In this document: positions 1-13,194 of the stretch, piece by piece
How positions within the stretch are numbered: position 1 is the stretch's first letter
How the letters are laid out: each line of letters starts with the position of its first letter
Source of the DNA: Tillus elongatus
Lineage: Eukaryota > Arthropoda > Insecta > Coleoptera > Cleridae
Length of the DNA: 64,000 bases
Direction: 5' to 3'
Assembly: GCA_964006375.1 (NCBI GenBank)
Contig: OZ023267.1
Span: 13,922,846 to 13,986,845, forward strand
Notes under the pieces: generated by a model
Seen by the model: the letters and a program-made list of their open reading frames with translations, nothing else
Told to the model about the DNA's origin: nothing
Databases searched by the model: none
Translations under genes and position numbers: made by a program

Positions 1-632
<632 letters not shown>

Positions 633-858
633 ATTGGTTTTGTTAAAAACAAAAAAGGTTTATAATGTCAAACAAAAGAACACACCTGCATTTTTTGTAT
701 AATGATAACTTTTTTTTGGATCATACTTCTCATTGTTAAGCCAGAGAAGAAATCTTATGATATGCGTAATAACCTGTCAAAATTGGAGCCCTATGGATTG
801 TCAATGGTGTGAAGAAAATATTTCTTCTAAATTGTATCATCACGAGTACAAGATAGAT

Positions 859-1238
859 ATCGCATGGTAAACGGTATCGACGGCTTTGTACTATTCGAAA
901 AGTCGAACTTTGAAGACAATCAACTCCGACTATGAGGGAAGGAATCTCTTAACATGCATCATATCGCATGGTATACGGTGCCGGCGACTTTGTGTTCCTC
1001 GAGAAAGCGAACTTTTCAGACAGTCAACTCCGACTATGAGTGAAGGCATCTCTTAACATGATTCATATCGTATGGTATACGGTGCCGAAAGATTTGTGCT
1101 CCTCGAAGAGGCGAATCTTGCAGACAATCCCCTCCTACTATGAGCAGGGAAGGGATGTTTTACATGCCTCATATTGGATGGTTTAGGGTGCCGACGGCTT
1201 TGTGTCCCTCGAAAAGGCGAACTTTGCAGACAATCAAT
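859..1238. repeat. Tandem repeat with 104-bp period, about 3.7 units
   Basis: Units start near 859, 963, 1067 and 1173, each with a version of ATCGCATGGTATACGGTGCC, then a TTTGTG...TCGA stretch, CAGACAATCAACTCC and TCTTAACATG. Units differ by roughly 10-20%, so the array is old. No open frame runs through all units and no similar array occurs elsewhere in the window. Confidence 0.85.
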
Positions 1239-1334
1239 TTGCTCAAACACAATGTCATAACTTCGGTGGGTGTTAACTTCATAGTATGTATCGCAAAATT
1301 GAGATAAGCCCAAGCAAAAAATTCTACTGGGATT

Positions 1335-1544
1335 CTACATAACCTTACTATCAATACAATCTAAAGACCATGATAACTGAGCTAAATTTTCGCTTTGCTC
1401 TACCTCTTCCCTTTTTCCAAGCCTGTGTCTTTCAAATAATTTTGTCAGATAGTTTTTATGCCTCAGAATATGACCAATAAATTTTACCTTCATCCGTTCA
1501 ATTTCTGTCAGAAAGCATGTTTTATCTCTCACGTTTTCTAGCAC
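1335..1544 (-). pseudogene. RTE-like reverse transcriptase C-terminal fragment
   Basis: The minus strand encodes about 69 residues including IERMKVKFIGHILRH. This matches in pattern the C-terminal RRKTAYLGHLLRN segment of the RTE-like element at 53.3 kb. It is only a fragment, with no RT core or endonuclease nearby. It abuts the 3' side of the RNase H LINE. Function is inferred from this motif alone. Confidence 0.5.
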
Positions 1545-1619
1545 ACTTAATTCACCTTTCTATTGGTTTACCGTCTCTCTGTCATTTTTCTCGATGGCCA
1601 CATTTCCAAAGCTTTTATT

Positions 1620-2740
1620 CTCTTTATGTCCTGCTCTTTTCTTCTCCCTCGGGGCTCGTCCGCGGTTTTGCCGCCCCGATAGCACTGCAACCTTTGGCTT
1701 ATTGTGCATGCGCTTAGTCTTTTTACTTCACCAATTCCAAAATCACTGTGCGTTGAACTAGTCTGCACAGCGATTGGTAGGGTGAAGTTTTATAATGCCC
1801 TGTCTCCGGTCGAGACTGACCTTAGATCAGTTGTCTTTTGCGATCCAGAGCTTTACACTCGCACCAGATGTGCTGGGCTGATTTTTCTTCCTCGCCGCAG
1901 AGTCTGCATGCGAGGTCCCCCTCGAACCGCCCCATTTTATGCAGGTGTTTCTTGACGGCCATGTGTCCCGTCAAGAGACATGTTATGTTTCTGAGCTGTC
2001 CTCTGCTAAGATTTAGTAGCTCCACACCTCTCTTTGAACTGGGTTCGTCAATTATTGACTTCCCATGTCTGAGCCCTGGACAGTCTGCCCAGTACACCTT
2101 GTGTTGGTTTCTGACCCAGGACTTAATAGCTCCACTGGCAGTGCTCTTTGTCACGCCTAGAGCTGGTTCTTGTCCCATAAATAGTTCTGCTGACCCTCTC
2201 TTCACGAGACTGTCAGCTTCTTCATTGCCTTTAAACCCCGAGTGAACCGGCACCCAGATGAGGGTGACCTCATTCTGCCCAGCCAGGGTGCTCGTCTCGT
2301 CTCGGAACTCACTCACCAGCCAGGAATTTACCCGTGGGCTACTTGGGGTCTTAAGGGCTGCCTGGCTGCCTGTGGCTATGAGGATCCGCTTGTTGGTGTA
2401 GCCCCTACTCTTGTTTTCCCGCACACAGTGCAGGATGGCGTACATTTCGGTCTGAGAGACCGTTGCACCGGCTCCGATCGAAATATTATGACTTACCCTC
2501 GGTCCTTTGAATAAACACCTGCCCCCGTCCCACGTTCCCCGTCGGATCCGTCTGTGAACCAGACGAGCGCGTCCCGTGGTATGCCCGTCGTCCCCTTGTT
2601 TGCCCTGCAGATTCGCGGGCTCCCGCATGGGCTCCTACACGATCTCCTGAATTTTGCAGTGGCCCCTGAAGCCTGAGTTGATCTTCAGTCTATCATTGCA
2701 CGCTAGTCTATATAGTCTGGCCTCCCCCATAATAACTAAT
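1620..2740 (-). pseudogene. LINE-R copy 1: RNase H domain and C-terminal zinc knuckle of a non-LTR retrotransposon
   Basis: The minus frame at 1822-2628 encodes an RNase H-like domain: QTEMYAILHC with the catalytic Glu, SQAALK, and WVPVHSGFKGNEEADSL with the late catalytic Asp. It continues into CRLCGEEEKSAQHIWCEC, a C-x2-C...H-x-C zinc knuckle typical of the I/R1/LOA group of LINEs. RNase H there removes RNA from the hybrid during reverse transcription. The sister copy at 27.9 kb reads TDSQAALKA where this one reads TGSQAALK, so a catalytic Asp is lost. The first RNase H strand is frameshifted. The RT domain is absent apart from traces at 2630-2740. Dead copy. Confidence 0.8.
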
Positions 2741-3065
2741 ATATCCTGCTGAGTCATATTCCATGTTACAGCTCTATAGAATACCACATCATATGTATGA
2801 CTTGATGAACTGCCTCTCTAAGTCCAAGTTAAAATGTTTATTAGTCAAAAGGGAGAAGATTATTTTGCCTATTGATTGTTTTCTCTGTAATCGCGATCCA
2901 CCCTTTCAAATATATGCTACATTTAAAATCATCTCTAATAATACCCCCAAGGTAGGTGCACATTTCTACTAGTCCCATCCTTACTTATCTTCATTACTTT
3001 TGACACATTTATCTTTTAACACGCTATCGAGCACACTAAGCATCCTTTGTAATTTTTTTCGTTTG
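2741..3065. other. No recognisable gene
   Basis: Short frames occur on both strands but none has a motif I recognise. It may be decayed LINE sequence between LINE-R copy 1 and the SINE. Confidence 0.4.
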
Positions 3066-3069
3066 TCCT

Positions 3070-3418
3070 ATCAGCGAGAAACGTGTTGCTCTGAATCGAA
3101 GGGTACTGGGTTCGATCCCAGGGTTCTCCTTTCACTGTTTCAGTACATACTGTACAATTAACATCAACCGAGGTTCTGGAATTGTATTTGAGCAAGTTGA
3201 AGGTCTGCACGTTCGGCCCTTCGGAGGGGGCGTAAATCCGTAGGTTTCCCATGTCCATGCACGTTGGGCACTTAAAGATCCCTACCCTCCTTACAGAAAG
3301 GCAGGGGTTGGCAAAATTTCTAGGATAGTGAGGTGAAACTGCTCCTTGACGTCGGTGATTGCCCATAGTCGCGGAAATAGACCAACATTAAAGAAACAAA
3401 AACACACACACACACACC
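3070..3418 (+). mobile_element. SINE copy 1 with Deu-like central domain and (CA)n tail
   Basis: A GGGTTCGATCCC motif at about 3110 fits an RNA polymerase III B box of a tRNA-derived head; an A box is not clear, so the 5' end is probably truncated. The middle contains CCCTTCGGAGGGGGCGTAAA and GTTGGGCACTTAAAGATCCC, which resembles the Deu core domain as I know it from AmnSINE/LF-SINE-type elements. The 3' end reads GTCGCGGAAATAG and then (AC)n. A second copy is at 36.9 kb. Repeat status is solid; the Deu assignment is from memory. Confidence 0.7.
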
Positions 3419-3424
3419 AAACTT

Positions 3425-3600
3425 CTATCAGCGCTGTCATCTGCGTACCTTGTGCAATGGACTGGTTGTTGGTTTACTTTTTAATGCCTGCTGTCTTCTC
3501 TTTCAGCCTATTTACTGTATCGTCTATAAATAGATTAAACAAATATGGCGTTAACCGGCGTCCGTGCTGTACGCGGTTCCTTATTTTAGCTCCAGTTTCA
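3425..3600 (-). pseudogene. Small reverse-transcriptase fragment
   Basis: The minus strand gives LTPYLFNLFIDDTVNRLKEK, matching the RT motif B to C interval (usually G-x-RQG-C-x-LSPYLFNLFI). The Gly-Arg-Gln-Gly part is degenerate. The fragment lies between the SINE tail and LINE-L copy A, which has the opposite orientation. Confidence 0.45.
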
Positions 3601-3602
3601 TA

Positions 3603-4156
3603 TCCCTCAAGGTTCAGCTTTAGCCCCTACTTTGTTTCTTCTCCACATCAATGACCTCTCTAGCACATCCAACCCAGTTTACGCTGATGACAGTACCCTC
3701 TACTCAAATATAAAATATTCTAAGCCTGTTTAGAAGCCCAATTAGATGAGGATTGCAGAATCATGGAGGGATATGTCTCCGTGGATCTCCAAAAAATATT
3801 AGACTGGGGAAGTAGAAATCTTGTACAATTCAACCACACCAAATCCCAGTATTGCTTCCTATCTCATAAGCCCTAGACCCATCATAATGAACAACCAAGT
3901 TATTCACAGTAATGAGTCCTTTTCACTTATTGGCATTTCTGTGGATCGAAATCTGAATTGGCACCAACAGGTCACATCAATTGCAGAAGCGGCTGCTAAG
4001 AAATTAGGTTTCCTCTTATATACTTCACAAATAAGGCCAAACCTCGAATACTGCTCCCACATCTGGGGTGCTGCTGCCGCTTCTACACTCGCAATCCTGG
4101 ACTTCATTCAGAAGAGAACTTTACGTCTCATCGGTGACCCTACCCTCACATGGTAA
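3603..4156 (+). pseudogene. LINE-L copy A: reverse transcriptase fragment truncated at both ends
   Basis: Plus-strand remnant of the commonest LINE here. It begins at the motif B triad PQGSALAPTL, continues through motif C (YADDS, with Tyr displaced by a break) and into the thumb: SNESFSLIGISVDRNLNWHQ and QIRPNLEYCSHIWGAAAA. Relative to copies B-E it lacks about 15 residues (the RARKYFSPANLYT segment) and stops after LIGDPTLT. A stop and a frame change occur near 3735. It lacks the 3' UTR and tail, so it was probably cut by later deletion. Confidence 0.8.
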
Positions 4157-4311
4157 ATTTTGTACAAATATAAAACTTTTATGGTAAATTATTTAAAATT
4201 AAAAACTAATCAAATTGACTGACTGACGAGCGTAGGGACGGGGAAAATCTCACCGTTGACTGAATTTCTCTTTTAAGTTTTTTTAAAACTTTTTTTCATA
4301 CTTGATTCCAA

Positions 4312-4875
4312 TTTAAATTTTTTCAAATGAAAACTCAAAATTTTTCCGGAAAACCTAGTCCAATTTTTCTAAATAACGAACTTGTCAAAGCTATTTACAA
4401 AAGGAAGGTACATGCCAAATTTTATTAAAATCGGCTTATTACTTTTTGAGATATGAATTTTTTTCAAATGAAAACTCAAAATTTTCCCGAAAAACCTCGT
4501 CCGATTTTCTTGACTAACAAACATGTTAAAGCCATTTACAAAAGTAAGGTATGTGCCAAATTTTATTTAAATCGGCTTATTACTTTTTGAGATATGAATT
4601 TTTTTCGAATGAAAACTCAAAATTTTCCCGGAAAACCTCGTCCGATTTTTCTGACTAACAAACATGTGAAAGCCATTTACAAAAGGAAGATATGTGCCAA
4701 ATTTTATTAAAATCGGCTTATTACTTTTTGAGATATGAATTTTTTTCGAATGAAAACTCAAAATTTTCCCGGAAAACCTAGTTCGATTTTCCTGACTAAC
4801 GAACTTATCCAAGCTATTAACAAAAGAAAGGTACATGCCAAATTTTATCAAAATCGGCCTATTATTTTTTGAGTT
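4312..4875. repeat. Four tandem 141-bp units (amplified HLE right block)
   Basis: ATGAATTTTTTTC recurs at 4453, 4594 and 4735, exactly 141 bp apart, and the next phase mark (GAGTTATCGG) falls at 4871. Each unit carries AAAACCTCGTCCGATTTT and CAAATTTTATTAAAATCGGC. The same unit is repeated three times in HLE copy 3 with the same period, so the amplification predates or recurs across copies. Confidence 0.9.
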
Positions 4876-4884
4876 ATCGGTGTG

Positions 4885-4984
<100 letters not shown>

Positions 4985-5119
4985 ATATAAAAATTGAAAC
5001 TGACCCCGGATATGGGTTCTAGGGGTCCTAGTTCGCGCTCATTTGCAAAAATTTTTTCAAAACTCAAAAGTCGGGATCTCCCCATTAGTGAATTTTTTCT
5101 ACGAAAATTCACTAAAATG

Positions 5120-5352
5120 AAATTCGTCGAAAATAAGGTTTTAATGGATTTTCATGCAAACAAATTATTTTATTTTCAATTATAATTACAGATTAGATAT
5201 ATAATTTGAATTTTATGTATGCTTTTAGCAGAATTTTGTGTAAAAAATATGTAGCCAAATTTGATGCCCGCTTTCATTAAAAAAACATATCTGCCTTTAA
5301 AAATCTTTTTATGAAAATTCACTACCATAACGCACTTGCTGCGTTCCGACTT
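5120..5352 (+). mobile_element. HLE 3' half with terminal hairpin
   Basis: Contains ATAAGGTTTTAATGGATTTT, TATGCTTTTAGCAGAATTTT, and the family end GAAAATTCACTACCATAACG followed by the ACGCA/TGCGT hairpin and a T run. The same segment recurs at 36625-36812. The left half is missing; the segment abuts the hairpin end of copy 2. Confidence 0.8.
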
Positions 5353-5718
5353 TTTTTCTTGTTCATGCTCAATCAGTTCGTTAACTTATTTTACTTAGAT
5401 TTTAATAACAGGCTGCTTTCCGCATGATTCTTTCAAGAAATTGTCCACTTCTCTGTCTTGTATGTTTTGGGCTAACATAATGAAACTGTTTTTTTCGAAA
5501 CAAAATTTGTATTTTCGAAAGTATTTTTTTATTTTAAAAGATTTGAAATATTTTTATGAAAATTATCTACGATTACTAGCCACGCCCAGACTTTTAGTGA
5601 ATTTTCTTAGAAAAAATTCACTAATGAGGAGATCTCGACTTTTGAATTTTGAAAAAATTTCTTCAAATGAGCGCGATCTAGGACCCCTAGAACCCATATC
5701 CGGGGTCAGTTTCAATTT

Positions 5719-5912
<194 letters not shown>

Positions 5913-5920
5913 CACACCGA

Positions 5921-6344
5921 TAACTCAAAAAATAATGGGCCGATTTTGATAAAATTTGGCATGTACCTTTCTTTTGTAAATGGCTTGGATAAGTTCGTTA
6001 GCCAGGAAAATCTGACGAGGTTTTCCGGGAAAATTTTGAGTTTTCATTCGAAAAAAATTCTTATCTCAAAAAGGAATAGGCCGATTTTAATAAAATTTGG
6101 CATGTACCTTTCTTTTGTAAATGGCTTTGACAAGTTTGTTAGTCAAAAAAATCGGACGAGGTTTTTCGGGAAAATTTAGAGTTTTCATTCGAAAAATTTT
6201 TTTATCTCAAATAATAATAGGCCGATTTTGATAAAATTTGGCATGTACCTTCCTTTTGTAAATGACTTTGACAAGTTTGTTAATCAAAAAAATCGGACGA
6301 GGTTTTTCGGGAAAATTTTGAGTTTTAATTTGAAAAAAAAATTA
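5921..6344. repeat. Three tandem 141-bp units in HLE copy 3
   Basis: TAACTCAAAA/TATCTCAAAA marks at 5921, 6062, 6203 and 6345 give periods of 141, 141 and 142 bp. They are the same unit as at 4312-4875 in opposite orientation. Confidence 0.9.
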
Positions 6345-6514
6345 TATCTTAAAAAATAAGAAATCTATGATAACCAAATTTGGTGGGTAGGTTTACGATA
6401 TAAAAAGTAAACTATACACCAAAATTTAGATTTCTATGTTACAAGAAAAAAAAGTTATAATAAAATATTTTGTGCCAGATCATTTCTATGAAAATTCACT
6501 ACCATAACGCACTT

Positions 6515-7490
6515 TTATATTTTCAATAGGTCTATTAGTACGACTGGTACTGAAGCAATAATTTCATCGTGTACCTACATTCTGTATTTCTGGTAAAACT
6601 TTCTACAAGTTTAGAATAGACCGCTAATTTTGCTTGCCTACCTAGAAAAGCTGATTCGGTTATAAACTGAAAACTATGAACTGCGAAACTGCCAGCGCAT
6701 TACGATCTCAATTTAAATCAGCACGATGGGGGTGTTTCGATCGTAAGCTTCTCCAACTTTATAAACCGTATTTAAAATGAGTTGTTTTGTTTAAAGCATT
6801 AATATTGTAGCATAATTTATTGTCTCAACTTCTTTCATTTCACCAGGTTTAAATCATTAATCTTCTCAGGAGTAACAAAACGCTACGTTCAGTGCTCGTG
6901 GCGGCTTTCGTGGAATTGGAATTTCCAGATTTTCACACTGTTGTTACCGCAGATTGCACAGACAAATAAACTTTCAGTTACACGACACGAAATTTTAATT
7001 GTATAAATTAAACAACGCGTTCCACTAATTAGTGACGATAAAAGTTGTAAATGAGTCTGGTTAAAAATTCAGCAGTTTATTCTTGGCTGTTAATTAAGCA
7101 TCTGAACTTTGGCTGAAATCACGTCACTTAAATATAAAGTTGACAAGGTGTTTTTTAGGCGCCCTCTGGCACCAGCCTACAGAAATACATATTGGACAAA
7201 CACACTTATATAACTTAGAGGAAAGGTGGGTAAAATGACAAGCTTAGTTTTGTTTTAATATAACTCAGCTCCAAATACAGCTAAATCATTTATTTTCACT
7301 TCTGTAATAACAACAACAGTTGCTCCATTGAACTAAGCGAAGATATCTCTAAATAAATCAATAGTTTAATTTTGAAAAACATTAACATGAATTTCCTCCA
7401 AAAGTCATCTTACCCGTCGGATGTGGACAGTATAAAATATTATAAAGAAAATAAATTACAAATAAACTACAAAAAAAAGTAGAAAAAAAA
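6515..7490. other. No recognisable gene or repeat
   Basis: AT-rich sequence without an HLE block, LINE motif or convincing frame. It is one of the few stretches that could be unique host DNA. Confidence 0.4.
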
Positions 7491-7496
7491 ACATTA

Positions 7497-8266
7497 AAGG
7501 CAGAGCTCACAAATAAATGTTTTTGATTTTGTAGATAACCTGGCACATTCTACATGTGCCCATTTTCCACAAAGTTGGCATCTTAGCCATGATTCTCTTG
7601 CTTTTGGCCGAATGTAGAGGTCATTGCAGTATAGACAGGCACATTCGTCTTCTTCCTCGTCACTCTTAAAAGGATCACGTTCATCACTCAATTCACTTTC
7701 TATGATTGCTGCTTTTGTCATATTTCTTTTGCCCGTTCTTTGTCTTGTCTTAATATCTCTGTCTTTATCATTAGCCTGATTCATCACTTTCTTCTAATTT
7801 CTTTTTCGCAACATTCCCTTTAGGCTTTCTTCTTCGTTGTTCTCTCTTTTCAATTTCCTTTTTACGGAGGCTTTTAAGGTAAGGACTCTTGGTTAGCAAA
7901 TCTTGGTACTCACTAGCCTTGAGTTTGGTTGCTTTTTTCATACTGCTTTGTGGAAATGTTGATAATTCTTTTAGCATAGCTATAATTTCTTCAGCTGTAT
8001 TACTTCACCTGCGTTAGACGTTGGGACGTCTTCATCGTGCGTGATATAAGTGATATTTCATTTTCACGGCAGGAAGTGGAAGTTGAAGGAAAAACATGAT
8101 CAGTAAGATATCCATCCTGCATTTTATTTTTAGCACCATGTGCATCATTCATAAAAATATTCTTCACACCGACAGAAATTGACGCAGTTCCAGAAACGTC
8201 TGTAAGATTATCACTCTTATTTTTACTTCTAACACCCTGTGCATCATTCATTACGGCATCCTCCAC
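7497..8266 (-). pseudogene. Pogo-like transposase C-terminus with PHD-like zinc finger, frameshifted
   Basis: The minus strand encodes a Ser/Asn-rich linker (8000-8266), then MLKELSTFPQSSMKKATKLK, a very basic stretch (KKEIEKREQRRRKPKGN), an acidic patch, and CLYCNDLYIRP...WLRCQLCGKWAHVECA...ICELC near 7500-7660. The Cys/His spacing is that of the PHD-like finger ending many insect pogo/Tigger-type DDE transposases. The three frames join only through frameshifts near 7980 and 8040. The DDE domain is absent: the sequence passes directly into a jockey LINE at about 8267. Family assignment rests on the finger and linker layout. Confidence 0.6.
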
Positions 8267-10175
8267 ACCAACAGAAAGGTGAATATTCAGGAACGTCGGT
8301 TGTGCGGCTTAGTGAAAACATGTGTAAAGCAAAAATGTTAGGGTCGATTGGTGATATTCTGGTGGCTCTAAATACACTAACAGCTATTTTAAAGGTGGCT
8401 GTTTTTCGTCGGGCGTGTTGGACATGGGGGCACCATGTTACGTGCTTGTCGAAGAAAATCCCGAGGTATTTGGAGCAATCTTGCCATGGAATTAGACGGT
8501 TGTCTAATGATACGTGTTCGTGAGGTGTGTGACTCCTCTTGGAAAATAGGACTGCTGAACATTTATCGGGGTTTATGGCTAGACAAGATTTCCTATACCA
8601 GCCTTGCAGCTCGACTACGGCGGTCTGAAGTCGTTCGGTTATTATCCTCAGCTGAGTGGAGCTGCTGAGGATGGTAGTGTCGTCTGCGTACAGTGCGTAT
8701 GTCACGTTTAGGGGCCCTCTCGGAATGTCTGCGACAAATATATTGTACAGCAGAGGGGAGATAGCAGAACCCTGCGGGATACCAGCCGTGGCTGGGTACG
8801 TTCTCGATCTGGCTCCCAGATGTTTAACCTGGAACTTCCTCTATTGCAGGTATGACCTGATTATCAGAATCAGAGGAAGAGAATAGTTAAACGATAGAAG
8901 TTTATTTACGAGGCCCGCATGCCAAACCCTATCGAAGGCTTGAGCAATGTCGAGAAATATTGCACCAGTTGACTTGTTTTTATTAAATCCTTCGGTGATG
9001 TTTTCCACCACACGAAGGACTTGGTCTGTGGTGGAGTGCTGGTGTCTGATACCGAATTGCTCGTCTGGGAGGATATGATTTTTAGAGGTGAATGAAGCTA
9101 GTCTTTCCTGAATTAGTTTTCGGCGATTTTGCCGATGACTGGTTGTAGACTAATGGGCCTGTAGTTCTGAGGGAACAGCGGATCTTTGCTCGGTTTCGGG
9201 ATGTTGATAATGTCAGCAAGGTTCCACAAGGAAAATTTTGAAATCGCAGCATGGCATTCATAATCGTAACTAGGAATACCAGGGCTTTGCGGGGGAGGTT
9301 TTCCAGGTTGGAGATTCCATAGTATCCCTGAGCTTTCCTATTTTTTATTGATTTGATTATTTGGGAAACTTCTTCGAAAGTTGCGGGCTCGATAGTTGTG
9401 CCTGGGGTGGTGCGAAGCGCACTCCTGACATAGCGGTGCGTTTTTGCTACGTGCGACAGATCAACGTTGTTATAATTCGGGCTGAATTGCAACTCCAGAT
9501 GATCTGCGAATGCAGATCTCCGCATCCGTGTATACGACATCGTTACGGCCGTGAAGTGGGGATATCGGAAGTTTTTGGGAGCGAAGGGCTTTTGCCATTT
9601 GCCAGATGGAATTGTCTTGGGCGGATGTGGTTTGCAGGCGTTCCTCCCAACGGTTGTTGCGGAGTTCTTGTAGGGCGGATCGTACTTGTTTGATGAATCT
9701 GTTTGCGTGTCATTTGTCGGTGGGGTTTCGGGTGCGTCGAGCTAGTCTACGCACGCGGTTCTTTTCGAGTATCATTTCTCTGATACTGGACGGAAATGTC
9801 GGCAGATTGCTTGGGGCGGGGCACGTCCTTGATAGACTGTAGATTATCCACTGCACCCTCGAGTTAGGGGATGCTGCGGATAACCGGAATAATGCCAAGG
9901 GTGTTTTTAAGATGATCTGTGATAACTGACCACAGTACCTTTTTCCTTGGGAGGTCGGGTTCGTCATTGACATTTCCAAGCTGCAATATGACTAGGTTAT
10001 GGTCCGACGAGAGGTAATTTAGGGTTGATATTTTATGGAGCAGGGTGGTGTTCGACATGATTACTATGGCGAGCACGTCGGGGCGACCCGCACTGCCGAA
10101 GTGTGTAGGTCTTTGAGGAGCGTCAACCATGCAGTTTGCATGGTGTCGACATATGATTTTGGCTGGCGGGTCAGC
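8267..10175 (-). pseudogene. Jockey-like LINE: endonuclease C-end plus reverse transcriptase, many frame breaks
   Basis: Reading leftward on the minus strand: the endonuclease end with LSSDHNLVIL (about 10000), a linker, RT motif SIKNRKAQGYYGISN with the usual Pro-Gly-Asp changed (9320), motif A FLDIAQAFDRVWHAGLVNKL (about 8930), motif B GIPQGSAISPLLYNIFVADI (about 8760), motif C LYADDTT (8685), and part of the thumb (YLGIFFDKHVTWCPHV). Motif order and style fit the jockey clade. Several frameshifts separate the segments. The 5' part of the endonuclease and the 3' end are missing; the left border falls on pogo sequence, so a deletion probably joined them. Confidence 0.8.
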
Positions 10176-11690
10176 TTATATATGGTATAAAATATCTTTC
10201 CTTGTTTAGTTCTTAGAAGTTTGAGCTAACTTATTTATCTTATGTGTCGGTTACTATTTTTACGATTGTAAATTTTGCAAATTTACACATTTACTGTGGC
10301 GTTATCAAGGTGATAACATTCCAATATTGATTTTATCTAACTTGAAAACATATTTTATACGAATTTTTTTATATACATGTGTTACTAAAAATGTTGTTTA
10401 GTCAAAAATGTTAATTATGAAAATTCCCAGAGTTTTGTTTTCCGGAAAATAAGTTAGGTTTATCGGAACGAAACAGGTATTTCGTTACAGACATCATAGT
10501 TGTTACCACAGCAACTAAAGGTAACTCTCCAGGCTAGATATCAATATACCCTGGTATATTTTCATATTTTTTTAATTGATAACGTTGACGAGGAAATAGT
10601 TAATAAAAAGGCCTATCCTAGATTTGGTTTCTCAAGTTAAACACAATAATTGACGGAAAAATTGGTGAGAGGGTATTCAAATGCTTTTGGAAAACAATAA
10701 CTGAAAGTATCTAATATTCTTCGGGCACTAAATCATCTCACTTGTTGACATGCGTCAGCTGGAGGATGGAGGATGTAGTCCTCTTCGACTTGGTCTGCAT
10801 CTGTCAGTTTGCGCTCATCCCCGATGTAATTCAGTCTCCCTCTGGACTGGATATTGCGGGATACAGTTTATTGGAATAAACCGCGCGCGAATTGTACGCA
10901 AAGTTGCGGAAACAAGTTTGACGTTTTAAAATATTTTTACCTGAATTAATGCTTTAAGTGTTTTATCTTCGACTTAATGTAAGACATGTTTAAGTGTGCA
11001 GAAAACGTTTTTAAAGCATCAAGCGGTGTTATTTCGAAGTGTTTGGGAGAAATTACTTATTGATGATTATAAATTAGTTTTTTTGCGATTCGAATGAAAC
11101 ATAAATTTAACAGTGACTCTGTAAAATTCGTTTTACTAAACAGAATTAAAATAATAATGATAATAATGTAAATCGTAACACTTAGTACCATGCCAGTTTC
11201 GTAAATTTAGGTATTTCCTTTGGCTTCGCTATAACAAACAAATGATAAAATGATATTGTGAAGCCAAAGAGAAAGCCTTTAATTCTGTATTGAGTATGGA
11301 ATTGTTTAAATTTTAGTTACGGCAACTACGTTCATTAAATCCTCAAGTTATAATAAAACAAACTCAGTTGGAGTTACTGAAAGTTTAGGCGCCATTTTGT
11401 AACTACTTTTCTGTGAATTGATGACGTTTGTTAGAAATTAACTTTGACAGTTATAAAAGGTAGATCTTTGCCAGCCTAATTTTCAAGCACCCTATTTACT
11501 TTTCTTTGAAGTGACGCAAATAATTTATTTGAATTTAAAACTACAGAAAGTGTCCTAATAAATTTGGTAAATCAACTTGCTTAAATAAAATCACAAATAC
11601 ATTTGATTAACACCCTATAAAACTGCTTGTTAAGTTAGGGATTGATATCTTAATTGATATCTTAATTATATGTATCTTTTAGTGAATTTT
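10176..11690. other. Non-repetitive AT-rich stretch with one possible short exon
   Basis: No HLE, LINE or transposase similarity was found. The only coding-like patch is 10733-10841 on the minus strand, listed separately. Confidence 0.4.
10733..10841 (-). CDS. Possible terminal exon, unrecognised
   Basis: The minus strand reads GRLNYIGDERKLTDADQVEE, continues for about 15 residues and ends in a TGA at 10733-10735. GC content and residue composition are unlike the surrounding AT-rich DNA. An AG at 10842-10843 preceded by TCC could be a splice acceptor. I do not recognise the protein and see no partner exon, so this may be a chance frame or a fragment of an unknown element. Confidence 0.2.
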
Positions 11691-11700
11691 TATTTTAAAA

Positions 11701-12177
11701 AAAACTCGGGACGCAGCAAGTGCGTTATGGTAGTGAATTTTTATTAAATGCTTCAAATTTGAATAACTCAATTTTCTATAAACTTAGAAAGTTTTATTTT
11801 GGTACGTAGTAAGGTCTTTCCTAGGGAAAGATATCCACCAAATTTCATTAAAAGAACTTTGTAATTTTCGGAGAAACAATTTTTTTTCGAAAAAAATTTT
11901 AATTTTTAATAACTCAATTTTCTATAAACTTAGAAAATTGAATTTTGGTACGTAGTAAGGTCTCTCCCAATGAAATATACATAGTAAATTTCATTAAAGC
12001 AGCTTTGTTATTTTTGGAGAAAAAATTTTTTTGAAAGAAAACTCAAAATTTTTCCGGAAAACCTTGCCCGATTTTCCTGGATAACGAACTCATCCAAGCC
12101 ATTAATAAAAGAAAGGCACTTGTCGAGTTTTATTGAAAGCGGTTAATTATTTTTTGAGTTATCAGACGGATACATAC

Positions 12178-12264
<87 letters not shown>

Positions 12265-12395
12265 CATATAAAAATCGAAACTGACCGCGGATATGGGTTC
12301 TAGGGGTCCTAGTTCGCGGTCATTTGCAAAAATTTTTGCAAAGTCTTACCATCGATACCTCTCTATTAGTGATTTTTAAAAAATAAAAATTCACT
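11701..12395 (-). mobile_element. HLE copy 4, type II
   Basis: The reversed 3' end reads GGGACGCAGCAAGTGCGTTA at 11709-11728, followed by TAGTGAATTTTTATT, two related units of about 156 bp starting AATAACTCAATTTTCTATAA (11762 and 11918), the block CCGGAAAACCTTGCCCG, the TA tract, the left block, and the type II end ATCGATACCTCTCTATTAGT. It is immediately followed by copy 5 in the opposite orientation. Confidence 0.88.
12182..12261. repeat. (TA)n core of HLE copy 4
   Basis: About 80 bp of alternating TA between the right and left blocks. Confidence 0.97.
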
Positions 12396-13097
<702 letters not shown>

Positions 13098-13194
13098 ATT
13101 TGCGAGACATATATAATTGTACCGATAATTTTTTTCGTGGTCGTATAAAAAAGTTTTTGGTAAGAACTCAGTTTCAAAACGTTCTGAATCCAGA

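Noticed and set aside
1517..1717. Plus frames at 1517-1955 and 1838-2245
   Set aside because: Antisense to LINE-R copy 1 and its 3' region; no motif of their own.
3095..3125. tRNA gene around GGTTCGATCCC
   Set aside because: Only a B-box-like motif is present; no acceptor stem or anticodon arm can be drawn. It is the SINE head.
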